DNA of 51,151 nucleotides, taken from positions 1 through 51,151 of the forward strand of contig JABJNB010000079.1 in NCBI GenBank assembly GCA_018659145.1, given 5' to 3'. The stretch comes from Rickettsiales bacterium. Lineage in GTDB: Bacteria > Pseudomonadota > Alphaproteobacteria > Rickettsiales > JABIRX01. Every line of letters begins with the position of its first letter. Position 1 is the first letter of the stretch. The notes under the pieces are model-generated. The model was not told the DNA's origin and made no database searches. It saw only the letters and a list, made by a program, of their open reading frames with translations. Shown here one piece after another: positions 1-8,000 of the stretch. The position numbers and the translations under genes were made by a program.

Positions 1-36
1 CCACCTCAGAGACGCAAGATTTTGCGTCTCTACATA
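1..36. repeat. Short palindromic repeat, copy 1 (cut by window edge)
   Basis: Bases 8-17 (AGAGACGCAA) and 22-31 (TTGCGTCTCT) form a perfect 10-bp stem around a GATT loop. The preceding CCACCTC at 1-7 is shared with a second copy at 156-182. The left boundary lies outside the window. The stem could act as a transcription terminator or be a small dispersed repeat; there is no T-run to favour a terminator. No coding sense was seen. Confidence 0.6.
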
Positions 37-155
37 TTCTATATTTTTAATTATATCATCATGCGTCTGGTATCCAGCCCAAAATAAATAAGAAATACAA
101 ATCGAAATACTCCTATCTCCAGAGCATCACGACGATAATTATATATTTCTATCTA

Positions 156-182
156 CCACCTCAGAGACGCCAGATTTTGTGC
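156..182. repeat. Short palindromic repeat, copy 2 (degenerate)
   Basis: This 27-base stretch begins CCACCTCAGAGACGCCAGAT and repeats bases 1-27 with a few changes. The right arm of the palindrome is broken (TTTTGTGC in place of TTTTGCGT), so it can fold only weakly. It points to a repeat family of which copy 1 is the better preserved member. Bases 37-155 between the copies contain no gene that I can support. Confidence 0.5.
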
Positions 183-221
183 AATAAATCAGAAAATTTT
201 TTATTTTAGGCTTAAATGCAT

Positions 222-251
222 TTGTATCCTTGCACGATACCTTTTTATAGA
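222..251 (+). promoter_or_regulatory. Possible promoter of the DEAD-box helicase gene
   Basis: A weak -35-like TTGTAT (222-227) and a -10-like TATAGA (246-251) are 18 bases apart, 33 bases before the helicase ATG. The -35 matches consensus only in TTG, so this is a guess from position and spacing. A ribosome binding site AAGGA follows at 275-279, five bases before the ATG. Confidence 0.3.
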
Positions 252-284
252 GCAAAATGAGATACTAATTTTCTAAGGAATAAA

Positions 285-2012
285 ATGAAAGAATTTGAAG
301 GTGTTTTACCTGCGTTTAACCAAGCGCTAGACAAACGTGGTTATGAGAATCTTACACCAGTACAAACAATAGTTTTAGAGCCAGAGTTTGCCGGCGAAGA
401 TCTTTTAGTTTCAGCGCAAACAGGGTCAGGTAAAACAGTTGCTTTTGGGTTATCTATGGCACCAACTTTATTAGATGGTGCTAAAAGTTTTACTAAGGCA
501 AAAGCACCTATAGCCTTAGTGATAGCTCCAACACGTGAGTTAGCATTACAGGTTAAGCGTGAGCTTGAATGGCTTTATGAAATTAGTGGCGCGACAATAG
601 CTTCTTGTGTTGGTGGTATGGATATTCGGAGCGAACGTATATCTTTGCAGCGTGGACCACATATAGTTGTTGGTACACCAGGGCGTTTACGTGATCATAT
701 TGAACGAGGTTTTTTTGACACAAGCCAATTAAAGGCTGTGGTTTTAGATGAAGCTGATGAAATGCTTGATATGGGTTTCCGTGATGAATTACAATTTATT
801 TTAGATACCACGCCCAAAGAACGACGAACTTTGCTTTTCTCTGCAACAATGCCGAGAACAATTATGTCGATGGCTAAGCAATATCAAAATAATGCTAAGC
901 GTATTACAACTAAAGCAGAGTCAAAGCAGCATAGTGATATCGCATATCAGGCATTTTCAATTGCTCCAAGTGATCGCGAAAATGCAATTATTAATCTGTT
1001 ACGTTATCATGAAGACACTAGCACAATTATTTTTTGTGGCACGAGAATGGGAGTGAATCATCTTAATAGCCGTCTGACTAATCGTGGTTTTTCGGTAGTT
1101 GCACTCTCTGGTGAATTAAGTCAGAGCGAACGTAGTCATGCTTTGCAATCACTACGTGATGGTCGGGCGAAAGTTTGTGTGGCAACGGATGTTGCTTCAA
1201 GGGGAATTGATTTGCCGGGACTCGGCTTAGTTATTCATGCTGATATTCCACAAAATTCAGAAATATTATTACATAGAAGTGGACGAACAGGACGTGCTGG
1301 TAGTAAAGGAATTAGCGCTGTAATAACTACACATAATTTGCGCAGGAAAGCTGAGCGAATATTGCATGGCGCTAAAGTGAAAGCTATTTGGGGTAATCCG
1401 CCATCAATCAAAGAAATTTTGCAACGAGACCATGAACGTTTTTTAGCAGATCCTGTGCTTAGCGAACCTATCAAAGAAGAAGAGCAGCAGGCAATAAAAG
1501 AATTGTTAGAGCGTTATAATCCAGATCAAGTTGCTGCAGCATTAATTCGCACCCATAACACCAAGCGTCCGGCACCAGAAGAATTACTTGATGCTGTTCC
1601 AGATAGTGGCGGCGATAAGAATCACGGTAACTTTAAAAATAGTGTATGGATATCCCTCTCGATTGGGCGCAATGCTTCGGCCGATCCAAAATGGTTACTG
1701 CCGATGATATGTGGCGCTGGTCACTTAACTAAAGATAAAGTTGGAGCAATTAGAATTGATCAAAACGAAACTTATGTTGAGATACTTGCCGAAGTTGCTG
1801 ACGATTTCTTTACAGCGGTTGGCCCTAAGGGCAAAATGGAAAAAAACATTATTGTAACCCGTCTTAAAGACGTTCCAGCTAGCATAAAGTCTGACGGCGA
1901 TCGTCGTCGACGCTCAGGCCCACCTTCAAGAGGCAGGGCAAACCCAGCAGGAAGATATTCTGGCAATAAGCCTGCTGGCAAAGGCGAGTTTCGCAGAAGG
2001 CCTAGAAATTAA
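285..2012 (+). CDS. DEAD-box ATP-dependent RNA helicase with C-terminal DbpA-type RNA-binding domain
   Basis: This is an SF2 RNA helicase that remodels RNA or RNA-protein complexes in the cytoplasm, most likely in ribosome assembly or mRNA turnover. Visible motifs in order: Q motif (GY..LTPVQ, about residues 19-27), motif I AQTGSGKT (44-51), Ia APTRELALQ (81-89), TPGR (131-134), DEAD (155-158), SAT (186-188), ATDVASRGID (300-309) and HRSGRTGRAG (330-339). Residues about 460-535 resemble the DbpA/CsdA RNA-binding fold, followed by a basic Arg/Gly-rich tail. The length (575 aa) fits the DeaD/CsdA group. The start is supported by AAGGA five bases upstream. It converges with the next gene, 13 bases apart. 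Base composition looks less AT-rich than the ribosomal region. Whether it is the csdA, dbpA or rhlE orthologue cannot be settled here. Confidence 0.93.
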   Translation: MKEFEGVLPAFNQALDKRGYENLTPVQTIVLEPEFAGEDLLVSAQTGSGKTVAFGLSMAPTLLDGAKSFTKAKAPIALVIAPTRELALQVKRELEWLYEISGATIASCVGGMDIRSERISLQRGPHIVVGTPGRLRDHIERGFFDTSQLKAVVLDEADEMLDMGFRDELQFILDTTPKERRTLLFSATMPRTIMSMAKQYQNNAKRITTKAESKQHSDIAYQAFSIAPSDRENAIINLLRYHEDTSTIIFCGTRMGVNHLNSRLTNRGFSVVALSGELSQSERSHALQSLRDGRAKVCVATDVASRGIDLPGLGLVIHADIPQNSEILLHRSGRTGRAGSKGISAVITTHNLRRKAERILHGAKVKAIWGNPPSIKEILQRDHERFLADPVLSEPIKEEEQQAIKELLERYNPDQVAAALIRTHNTKRPAPEELLDAVPDSGGDKNHGNFKNSVWISLSIGRNASADPKWLLPMICGAGHLTKDKVGAIRIDQNETYVEILAEVADDFFTAVGPKGKMEKNIIVTRLKDVPASIKSDGDRRRRSGPPSRGRANPAGRYSGNKPAGKGEFRRRPRN

Positions 2013-2025
2013 TTGGGCCTCTGTA

Positions 2026-3573
2026 TTATGCTAAGTAATAACCTGATGTTTTTGCTGGAGCATTAACAGTTAATGGTTTTGAATTCTTTGCAGGAGAAGT
2101 ATTAACAGATATATTTGCCTCCATATCGTCATGAGGCAATTTTTTATGATCTGGCTCCTCAACATGATCAAATCTACTATGTATAGTAGTTTGACGTAAG
2201 TATCTTTGGGTTTGTATTTCTCCATTAGCATTAATCATAGGAGTTCCAGCAGATAAAGGCTGCTCAGCCCCCTTGCTTAATATGTTATCCACCATTGTTG
2301 CAAGTTGAGCTTCGTAATGATTTTGTAATATTTTAGTTAAATCTTCTATTCCACTTACATAGCTTGATTCCAAAACAAGCTTAGATTTTAGTTCGTTAAA
2401 TTTCTCAGCATTTTCAATTCCATAGGTTGATGGATGGTAGTGTCTATCAAAATCCTTACTAAAATTAGGGTAATAAACAGGAAAAGTCTCAATAAAATAC
2501 TTACCTTCAATTTTATTAAAAAAGGCCACCTCAAATTGTTCCATTATTCTAATATCTGGCTGCAATATCCTCCTAGTTCTATTTAAATGAAGATCAGTGC
2601 ATTTTGGTAACCCATCTTCTGCTACTTTTTCATATTTATGTTTTCTACCATCTATATCGGACATTTTACCAATTTTACTTGTTTCTGCAATATAGACACT
2701 GCTTGGAACAAAAAATATTCCAACTTCTCCTCCATGCCTATGCTTTGGCTTGCCTGAATCATCATACTCTGGATCAAACCCCTTAATGAGTCCATCTTCT
2801 ATATAAGGAAGTGCATATTGTATGCCAACCTTGTCTCTAACACTTGTCGAGATAATAACTTTTCTGCCTGGTCTTTGAATATCTAGTTCTTCAGCATTAA
2901 ACGCCCTGAATGAATTTAACAAAACTCGTACTTCAACATTGTTAATTTGGAATTTCTGTGTGTTTTGATTTAGGAACTGTCTTAACTCATCAACATAACT
3001 ATCCACCTTGGTATAGAGATTTGTATTAATTTGTATAAGAGCAAGTAAAAGTGATCCATATACATAACCACTATTAATTTTTGGTTTTAGATCTGTCCTT
3101 TTATACAGAAACTCAAGAAAATTTTTAGATAGCGTCTCTGCATCTAGTAGAAGCTGTTTGTCTTCTAGCGTCATTTCATCAGCAACATAATCTCCTATAG
3201 AGCGCAGTCCTAGATTAGCATTTCTAAATACCGCACTACTAAAAACATCTCTACCATTTTGATCAATAAAATGGGCAGATTTTCTACGAGATTTATGAGA
3301 AAAACAATCGGTAGAATATCTAACTCCTCTGTATAAAATTACATATTTTTCAGTTTCAGGCTGAGGAAAGTCATATTTTTTATAGCTTGCTCCACCCTCA
3401 CCAACTGGATTTAACTTCTTAGCTTGCTGACGATTAGTAATTCTTGCCCTAAGAGTTGCTACAAAACCAACTCTATCATCCCCTTCACCAACTGATTCTT
3501 CTATCTCATCTTCAGAACTAACACTACTGTCATCATCGTCTAAAAAAGTTGATTTGCCAAGAGGAGCTCGCAT
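2026..3573 (-). CDS. Unrecognised 515-aa protein, possible divergent ADP-ribosyltransferase-like effector
   Basis: I do not recognise a named family. The first 35 residues are acidic and Ser/Asp/Glu-rich, then basic (about 40-53), so the N-terminus is probably disordered. Three elements appear in the order expected of R-S-E ADP-ribosyltransferases: YRGVRY (81-86) after a hydrophobic strand, ISTSVRDKVGIQYA (241-254), which matches the STS-x(n)-V/A-x-x-Y/F-A pattern, and MEQFEVAFF (344-352) as a possible catalytic Glu loop. The gap between the first two (about 155 residues) is large, implying an insertion. There is no signal peptide or membrane segment. The last 70 residues are polar and low-complexity. 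The gene stands alone between a helicase and phage debris, which suits a laterally acquired effector. The enzymatic assignment is an inference only. Confidence 0.8.
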   Translation of the reverse strand: MRAPLGKSTFLDDDDSSVSSEDEIEESVGEGDDRVGFVATLRARITNRQQAKKLNPVGEGGASYKKYDFPQPETEKYVILYRGVRYSTDCFSHKSRRKSAHFIDQNGRDVFSSAVFRNANLGLRSIGDYVADEMTLEDKQLLLDAETLSKNFLEFLYKRTDLKPKINSGYVYGSLLLALIQINTNLYTKVDSYVDELRQFLNQNTQKFQINNVEVRVLLNSFRAFNAEELDIQRPGRKVIISTSVRDKVGIQYALPYIEDGLIKGFDPEYDDSGKPKHRHGGEVGIFFVPSSVYIAETSKIGKMSDIDGRKHKYEKVAEDGLPKCTDLHLNRTRRILQPDIRIMEQFEVAFFNKIEGKYFIETFPVYYPNFSKDFDRHYHPSTYGIENAEKFNELKSKLVLESSYVSGIEDLTKILQNHYEAQLATMVDNILSKGAEQPLSAGTPMINANGEIQTQRYLRQTTIHSRFDHVEEPDHKKLPHDDMEANISVNTSPAKNSKPLTVNAPAKTSGYYLA

Positions 3574-3647
3574 TTTTACAAGTTAATATTTTTAATTATA
3601 AATAGAGCTTATAACTAATGCCACACTGAATATCAACAGGTTTCAAT

Positions 3648-3815
3648 TTATGGGTAAGTTTGCGCAAAGGCAATTTCCTGTTTGGCTGGATTACCGTTTT
3701 GAGCAATCAAATAACAAGCGTAGCGCGTTAGCATGATATTGCTAATTTCTCTCTGGTTGCCCGAACCTAAATCAAGCATTTTCCCGACATCAGCAACATG
3801 GTCAGCAATACTTGA
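3648..3815 (-). pseudogene. Fragment of a DinD-like (DNA damage-inducible protein D) gene
   Basis: Translation of the minus strand from 3815 to a TAA at 3648-3650 gives an open stretch of 55 residues. It contains IADHVADVGKMLDLGSGNQR, then TRYACYLIAQNGNPAK and EIAFAQTY. The RYACYLIAQNGNPxKxEIAxAQTY block is characteristic of the BRO-N/DinD family. The fragment has no proper start and stops right after this block, where the family continues for well over 100 residues, so it is a relic. DinD genes are often carried by mobile or accessory DNA. Confidence 0.75.
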
Positions 3816-3910
3816 AAACAAGATCCAGATATATCAAAATATTACTGCTTTATATGAGAACATAATAACTCTCTCGGAAAAAAAGAAAATTATTTTACCT
3901 ATAGGGTGAA

Positions 3911-4091
3911 TGGATGTTCGCATATATGATCTTCGCCGTACGCTCCAATATCTGGCAAGCTGCTACTGGAGCCAACAGCAATTATAGGCAAAAGCTTAGG
4001 ACACAGAATCCCCAAATTAACGGCTGTTTATGAACGACTTAATAGAGATCCCGTTAGAGCTTTAATTAACAAACTTGACAGATTGGTTTAA
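3911..4091 (+). pseudogene. C-terminal relic of a phage-type tyrosine integrase
   Basis: From 3919 one frame reads RIYDLRRTL. After a shift near 3952, another frame reads EPTAIIGKSLGHRIPKLTAV, then YERLNRDPVRALINKLDRLV and a TAA at 4089-4091. These are the end of the integrase catalytic domain: the DLRRT box, the LGH box and the nucleophile Tyr in VYERL. About 60 residues remain of a protein that is normally 300-450 aa, and the frame is broken, so it is inactive. The rest of the 3574-4112 gap holds the DinD relic and about 95 bases (3816-3910) that I cannot assign. Confidence 0.75.
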
Positions 4092-4112
4092 CTTAGTCAA
4101 TATAGGTAAAGT

Positions 4113-4883
4113 ATGACTTTACATAATAAGACCAAAATAAACCAATTGCTTCAATCCTGGCCAAAAGGCACAGTAGCCAGTGTACACTGGCTTGAGCAAG
4201 AAGGAGTTTCAAGGCAGTTATTAAACCATTACCAAAAAAGTAATTGGATTGAAGCCATTGGAAATGGAGCATTCAAACGATCAGGAGATATTGTTGATTG
4301 GAAAGGTGGTTTATATGCTATACAGAACCATACCAAACTACCAATTCACGCGGGAGGCTTAACAGCAATCATTTTACAAGGGTCAGGACATTATATCCGC
4401 TATAAAGAAAATATTCAGCTATTTGGTAACAGCAATACTAAATCACCGCTGCCAACATGGTTTAGGAACTATAAATGGGAAGATAATGTATGTTTATATC
4501 GTACAAAACTCTTGCCTGATGAATTAGCCTTAAAAAAATATGACGATAAAAATTTTAGCATTACCATCTCATCACTAGAGCGAGCAATGTTGGAATGCTT
4601 ATATTTAGCACCAAATCATATTGATTTAGTTGAATGCTACCATATTATGGAAGGGCTCGCTGGCCTTCACCCAGAAATTGTACAGGAGCTACTAACTAAA
4701 TGCACATCTATAAAATCAAAAAGACTTTTTCTATATATGGCCAATAAAGCAAATCATGCATGGTTAGAATATATCGATTTAAAACAGATCAATTTAGGCA
4801 GTGGAAAGAGAAGTATTGTGACGCAAGGGTTTTTCGATAAAAAGCACCAAATCACCCTACCAAAAGAATTAGAAACATTATGA
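4113..4883 (+). CDS. AbiEi-type antitoxin (type IV toxin-antitoxin / abortive infection)
   Basis: This 256-aa protein fits the AbiEi family of cognate antitoxins and transcriptional repressors for AbiEii nucleotidyltransferase toxins. The N-terminus (about residues 5-60) is a winged-helix-like region beginning INQLLQSWPKGTVASVHWLE, matching the AbiEi_3 N-terminal domain. The middle contains HAGGLTAIILQGSGHYIRY and SSLERAMLECLYLAP, typical of the AbiEi effector domain. Its stop overlaps a toxin-like ATG in an ATGA junction (4880-4883), the usual antitoxin-toxin coupling, but the toxin frame dies after 10 codons. It sits 21 bases after the integrase relic. As an orphan it could still act as a DNA-binding repressor or protect against incoming AbiE modules. 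Only a weak AGG lies upstream of the ATG. Confidence 0.8.
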   Translation: MTLHNKTKINQLLQSWPKGTVASVHWLEQEGVSRQLLNHYQKSNWIEAIGNGAFKRSGDIVDWKGGLYAIQNHTKLPIHAGGLTAIILQGSGHYIRYKENIQLFGNSNTKSPLPTWFRNYKWEDNVCLYRTKLLPDELALKKYDDKNFSITISSLERAMLECLYLAPNHIDLVECYHIMEGLAGLHPEIVQELLTKCTSIKSKRLFLYMANKANHAWLEYIDLKQINLGSGKRSIVTQGFFDKKHQITLPKELETL

Positions 4884-4912
4884 TCAAATTAAATGAGTTA
4901 GTTTTTCAATAA
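4880..4912 (+). pseudogene. Stub of the AbiEii toxin reading frame
   Basis: An ATG overlapping the AbiEi stop (ATGA) starts MIKLNELVFQ and then meets TAA at 4910-4912. AbiEii toxins are about 270-300 aa nucleotidyltransferases; no continuation was found in the remaining 130 bases before the next gene. The toxin has evidently been deleted. Bases 4913-5042 contain nothing I can identify. Confidence 0.5.
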
Positions 4913-5042
4913 CTTTTAGGTAATCCTATTAATACTTTTAGCTAGAACCTTATCCTAAGGACACACTTTTCTGGACGGTCCCGATTTAAAAAAGCTCATG
5001 GGTGAATATGGTATACCATGTAGACGTTATCATGTAGAAACT

Positions 5043-8000
5043 TTATTTAATCTTGAGCTCAAGTGCTTTCATTAACCTGTCTCTCATTTTCTCAGTTACT
5101 CTCTTGTACCCAAGGTAATCAGCCATTTGTTTTATATGCTGGGTTCTATCAACCGGAAAATCTGTGATGCGTATATATTCAGCTAATAAATTCAATTCAA
5201 TAAGAGTGATCTGTTCCGCAGTACGTGTTGGAGAAATACCTTCCCGTGTAATACGAAATAGTTTATAGGAGTCCTGTGAAGTACCTTCAGGCCAAATAAA
5301 TATCTGCTCACCCTCTTTAGTAGATTTAAAGTTTGTTGTGAACTTACTAACTCTCTCCAAAATACGACGGCCTGTTTTCTTAAATCCGTATGCTCTAGAG
5401 ATACGATTTGCAAGTAACTCCAAAGCAACTGGACCTTCCGTACTCACAACATGCTCTACCATTTTCTGTATATTTTGGTTTTCGCTCATTTCGTGAAAAT
5501 CATCAGGGATGATATTATTAACTATCTCCCTTGGTTTTGAGGTAATATAAAAAGGTATATCCGACTCTTTGACTTCTATACAGCCGTTATCATTGATGTT
5601 AGTATCGATTTCTATCTCCGCACCATCCTCTTCGATAACTAACACTGCATCTTTAGCTTCATCATCATGAGCTTTATTACGATCGTTGAAAAGGATCTGC
5701 TTAAGTTTTTCATCGATTGCATTAGTACATTTTTCGGCATCATACCACCAATCGGTTGACCATATCCTTAATATCTCCCAACCCAAACCTCGTAATACAC
5801 CCTCACGAAGCTTATCTCTATCACGTGCCGTAGCTGAAGAATGATATGTTGCACCATCACATTCAACGCCTGCAAGATAACTTCCCTGAGCGTCTGGATT
5901 AACAACGGCAAGATCAATGCGATAGCCAGAAACTCCTATTTGCGCATGAACCGCCCAACCCTTTTCTATAAGAGCTGCTGCCACTTGTTCCTCAAATACA
6001 GAGTCCATTTCACCGGAAGGGATTGACATAGCTTCTGCTAAAGCCTGATGCCCCCTCTCTGCGAACTCTAGGAAGTGTTTAAAGTCTACCAAACCTTTTC
6101 CTTTAGCACGCGAAAGATCAATATCATGCGCCTGTAGCTTGCCAAACACTTGCAAAGCATTCCTGGCTCGTGTAATAGCTACATTTAAGCGCCTCTCTCC
6201 TCCATCATTATTAATGGCGCCGAATCTCATAGAAAGTTTTCCAGCGGCATCAGGACCATATGTTAGCGAGAATATTATAATATCCCTCTCATCGCCTTGA
6301 ACATTCTCAATATTTTTTACAAATACCGGTTCAATTCTCTCGGTGGAAAAATGATATTCTAATTTCTGGTTCTTACGTCGCTCCACATCAAGCAGATCTT
6401 CAATTAGTTTTTGTTGCGTCTGATTGAATGTAACAATACCAATCGTCCACTTCTTTTTATTAAATTCAGCATCAGTCAACCACTCCACCACTTTTCTTAC
6501 GACAGCTCTCGCTTCAAGGCGGTTTACTCTAACACCTTTTTCATATACCCCATCGGGTACATGGTGATAACTTACTGCCGAATCTTTTGTAACTGGCGAT
6601 GGGAACGTAACTAACTTTCCACCATAGTATTTATGATTTGAGAATGTAATAAGACTCTCATGACGGCTACGGTAATGCATATTTAACTGATGAGTTGGAA
6701 TTCGAGCAGCTTTGCATTCATCTAGGATACTTTCCATATCCTTCATAAGATCATCATCATCATCATCATCATCATCATTATTAGACTTCTTGCTGAAGAA
6801 GGCCGTTGGTGGTAACTGCTTGGGGTCACCAACAATAATAGTTTGTGATCCACGAGCAATGGCGCCAATGGCATCCCATACCGGTATTTGTGAGGCTTCA
6901 TCAAATATAACAACATCAAATTTTCTTCCCCCTGCAGATAGATATTGAGCAATTGACATCGGGCTCATGAGCAGGCAAGGAGTCAACTTAGTTAGTGCGT
7001 TAGGTAACTCGCTCAAGAGAGATCGAAGTGACTTACTAGGGCGCTTCATTTCTAATTGTCTATTTAACATCCCCCACTCAGTTCCGCGACTCTGTGCCGA
7101 CGAACTATTTCTAACTGGCATTCCGCCTGAAAGTTTTGTTCTAATATATTTATGTGTCATCTTGGTATAACTGTCGTCAGTAGTCTTGAAATCATCAATC
7201 AAACGTTCATGCTCGGCTCCGACGAAGTCCCTAAGAACAGGGTCTCCGCTTACTATATGCGTTACCCACCACTTGCGATAGCTATGTTCGAAAACGTTTG
7301 GAATTTCATTTGGAGAGACAGAACCAGCCTCAATAGCTTCAATCAAAGGAAATAATTCTTTAGAAATAGCTTCATCTCGAAGTGAGCGCCAAGAACACCA
7401 ATTCTTTAATTTTACTAAGTTATCAAGCCAGCCTTGTATCGCTACCTCTATAGACAACAGAACATCACCTGTAAGATTATCGTCCTTCTTAAGGTCGGCT
7501 GTTACAAGGGAATTCAAAGAGTCGGACGCCTTATTGTAACGCTCGAAGGCCTCTATATAACTCATTAAATTCTGATTAATAGTACCATTATCGACCAACA
7601 AATCTTGGCCTTCTGAAACTAATAAATGTAATTTTTGACGAAGCTGAAGCAGAGACTCTATATTATCACCTGCTAATTGTGGCAATACTTCTGAAGTTTT
7701 TCGTGCCCATGCAATAATGCCCTCAATTGCGGTCCAGTCCGTTTTTACGCCCTGCCAAAGTTTACCAAGTTCTGGGCACTCCCCACTGAGTTCGTCCAGG
7801 GATTCAGCCTCACTCTTCATTAGTGCAATAGCCGATAAGTCGCCTTGCACACAAGATGGATCCGGTTTTTCAGCACCAGAGCTTGCTTGCTTCATTGCTT
7901 TTTGTACCGAGTACCGCAAAGATATAGCTTTTAACCACCAAGAGTTTTCAGCAGCAGACCACTGCTCGGACAAGTCCTTGTCATTTACTCCGACACCATT

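Noticed and set aside
2000..2020. AGGCC...GGCCT hairpin between the convergent helicase and 515-aa genes as a terminator
   Set aside because: Only five base pairs with a 12-base loop and no T-run; too weak to claim.
6712..6948. Plus-strand frame with a poly-Ser run
   Set aside because: Antisense shadow of the (ATC)9 microsatellite and helicase motifs.
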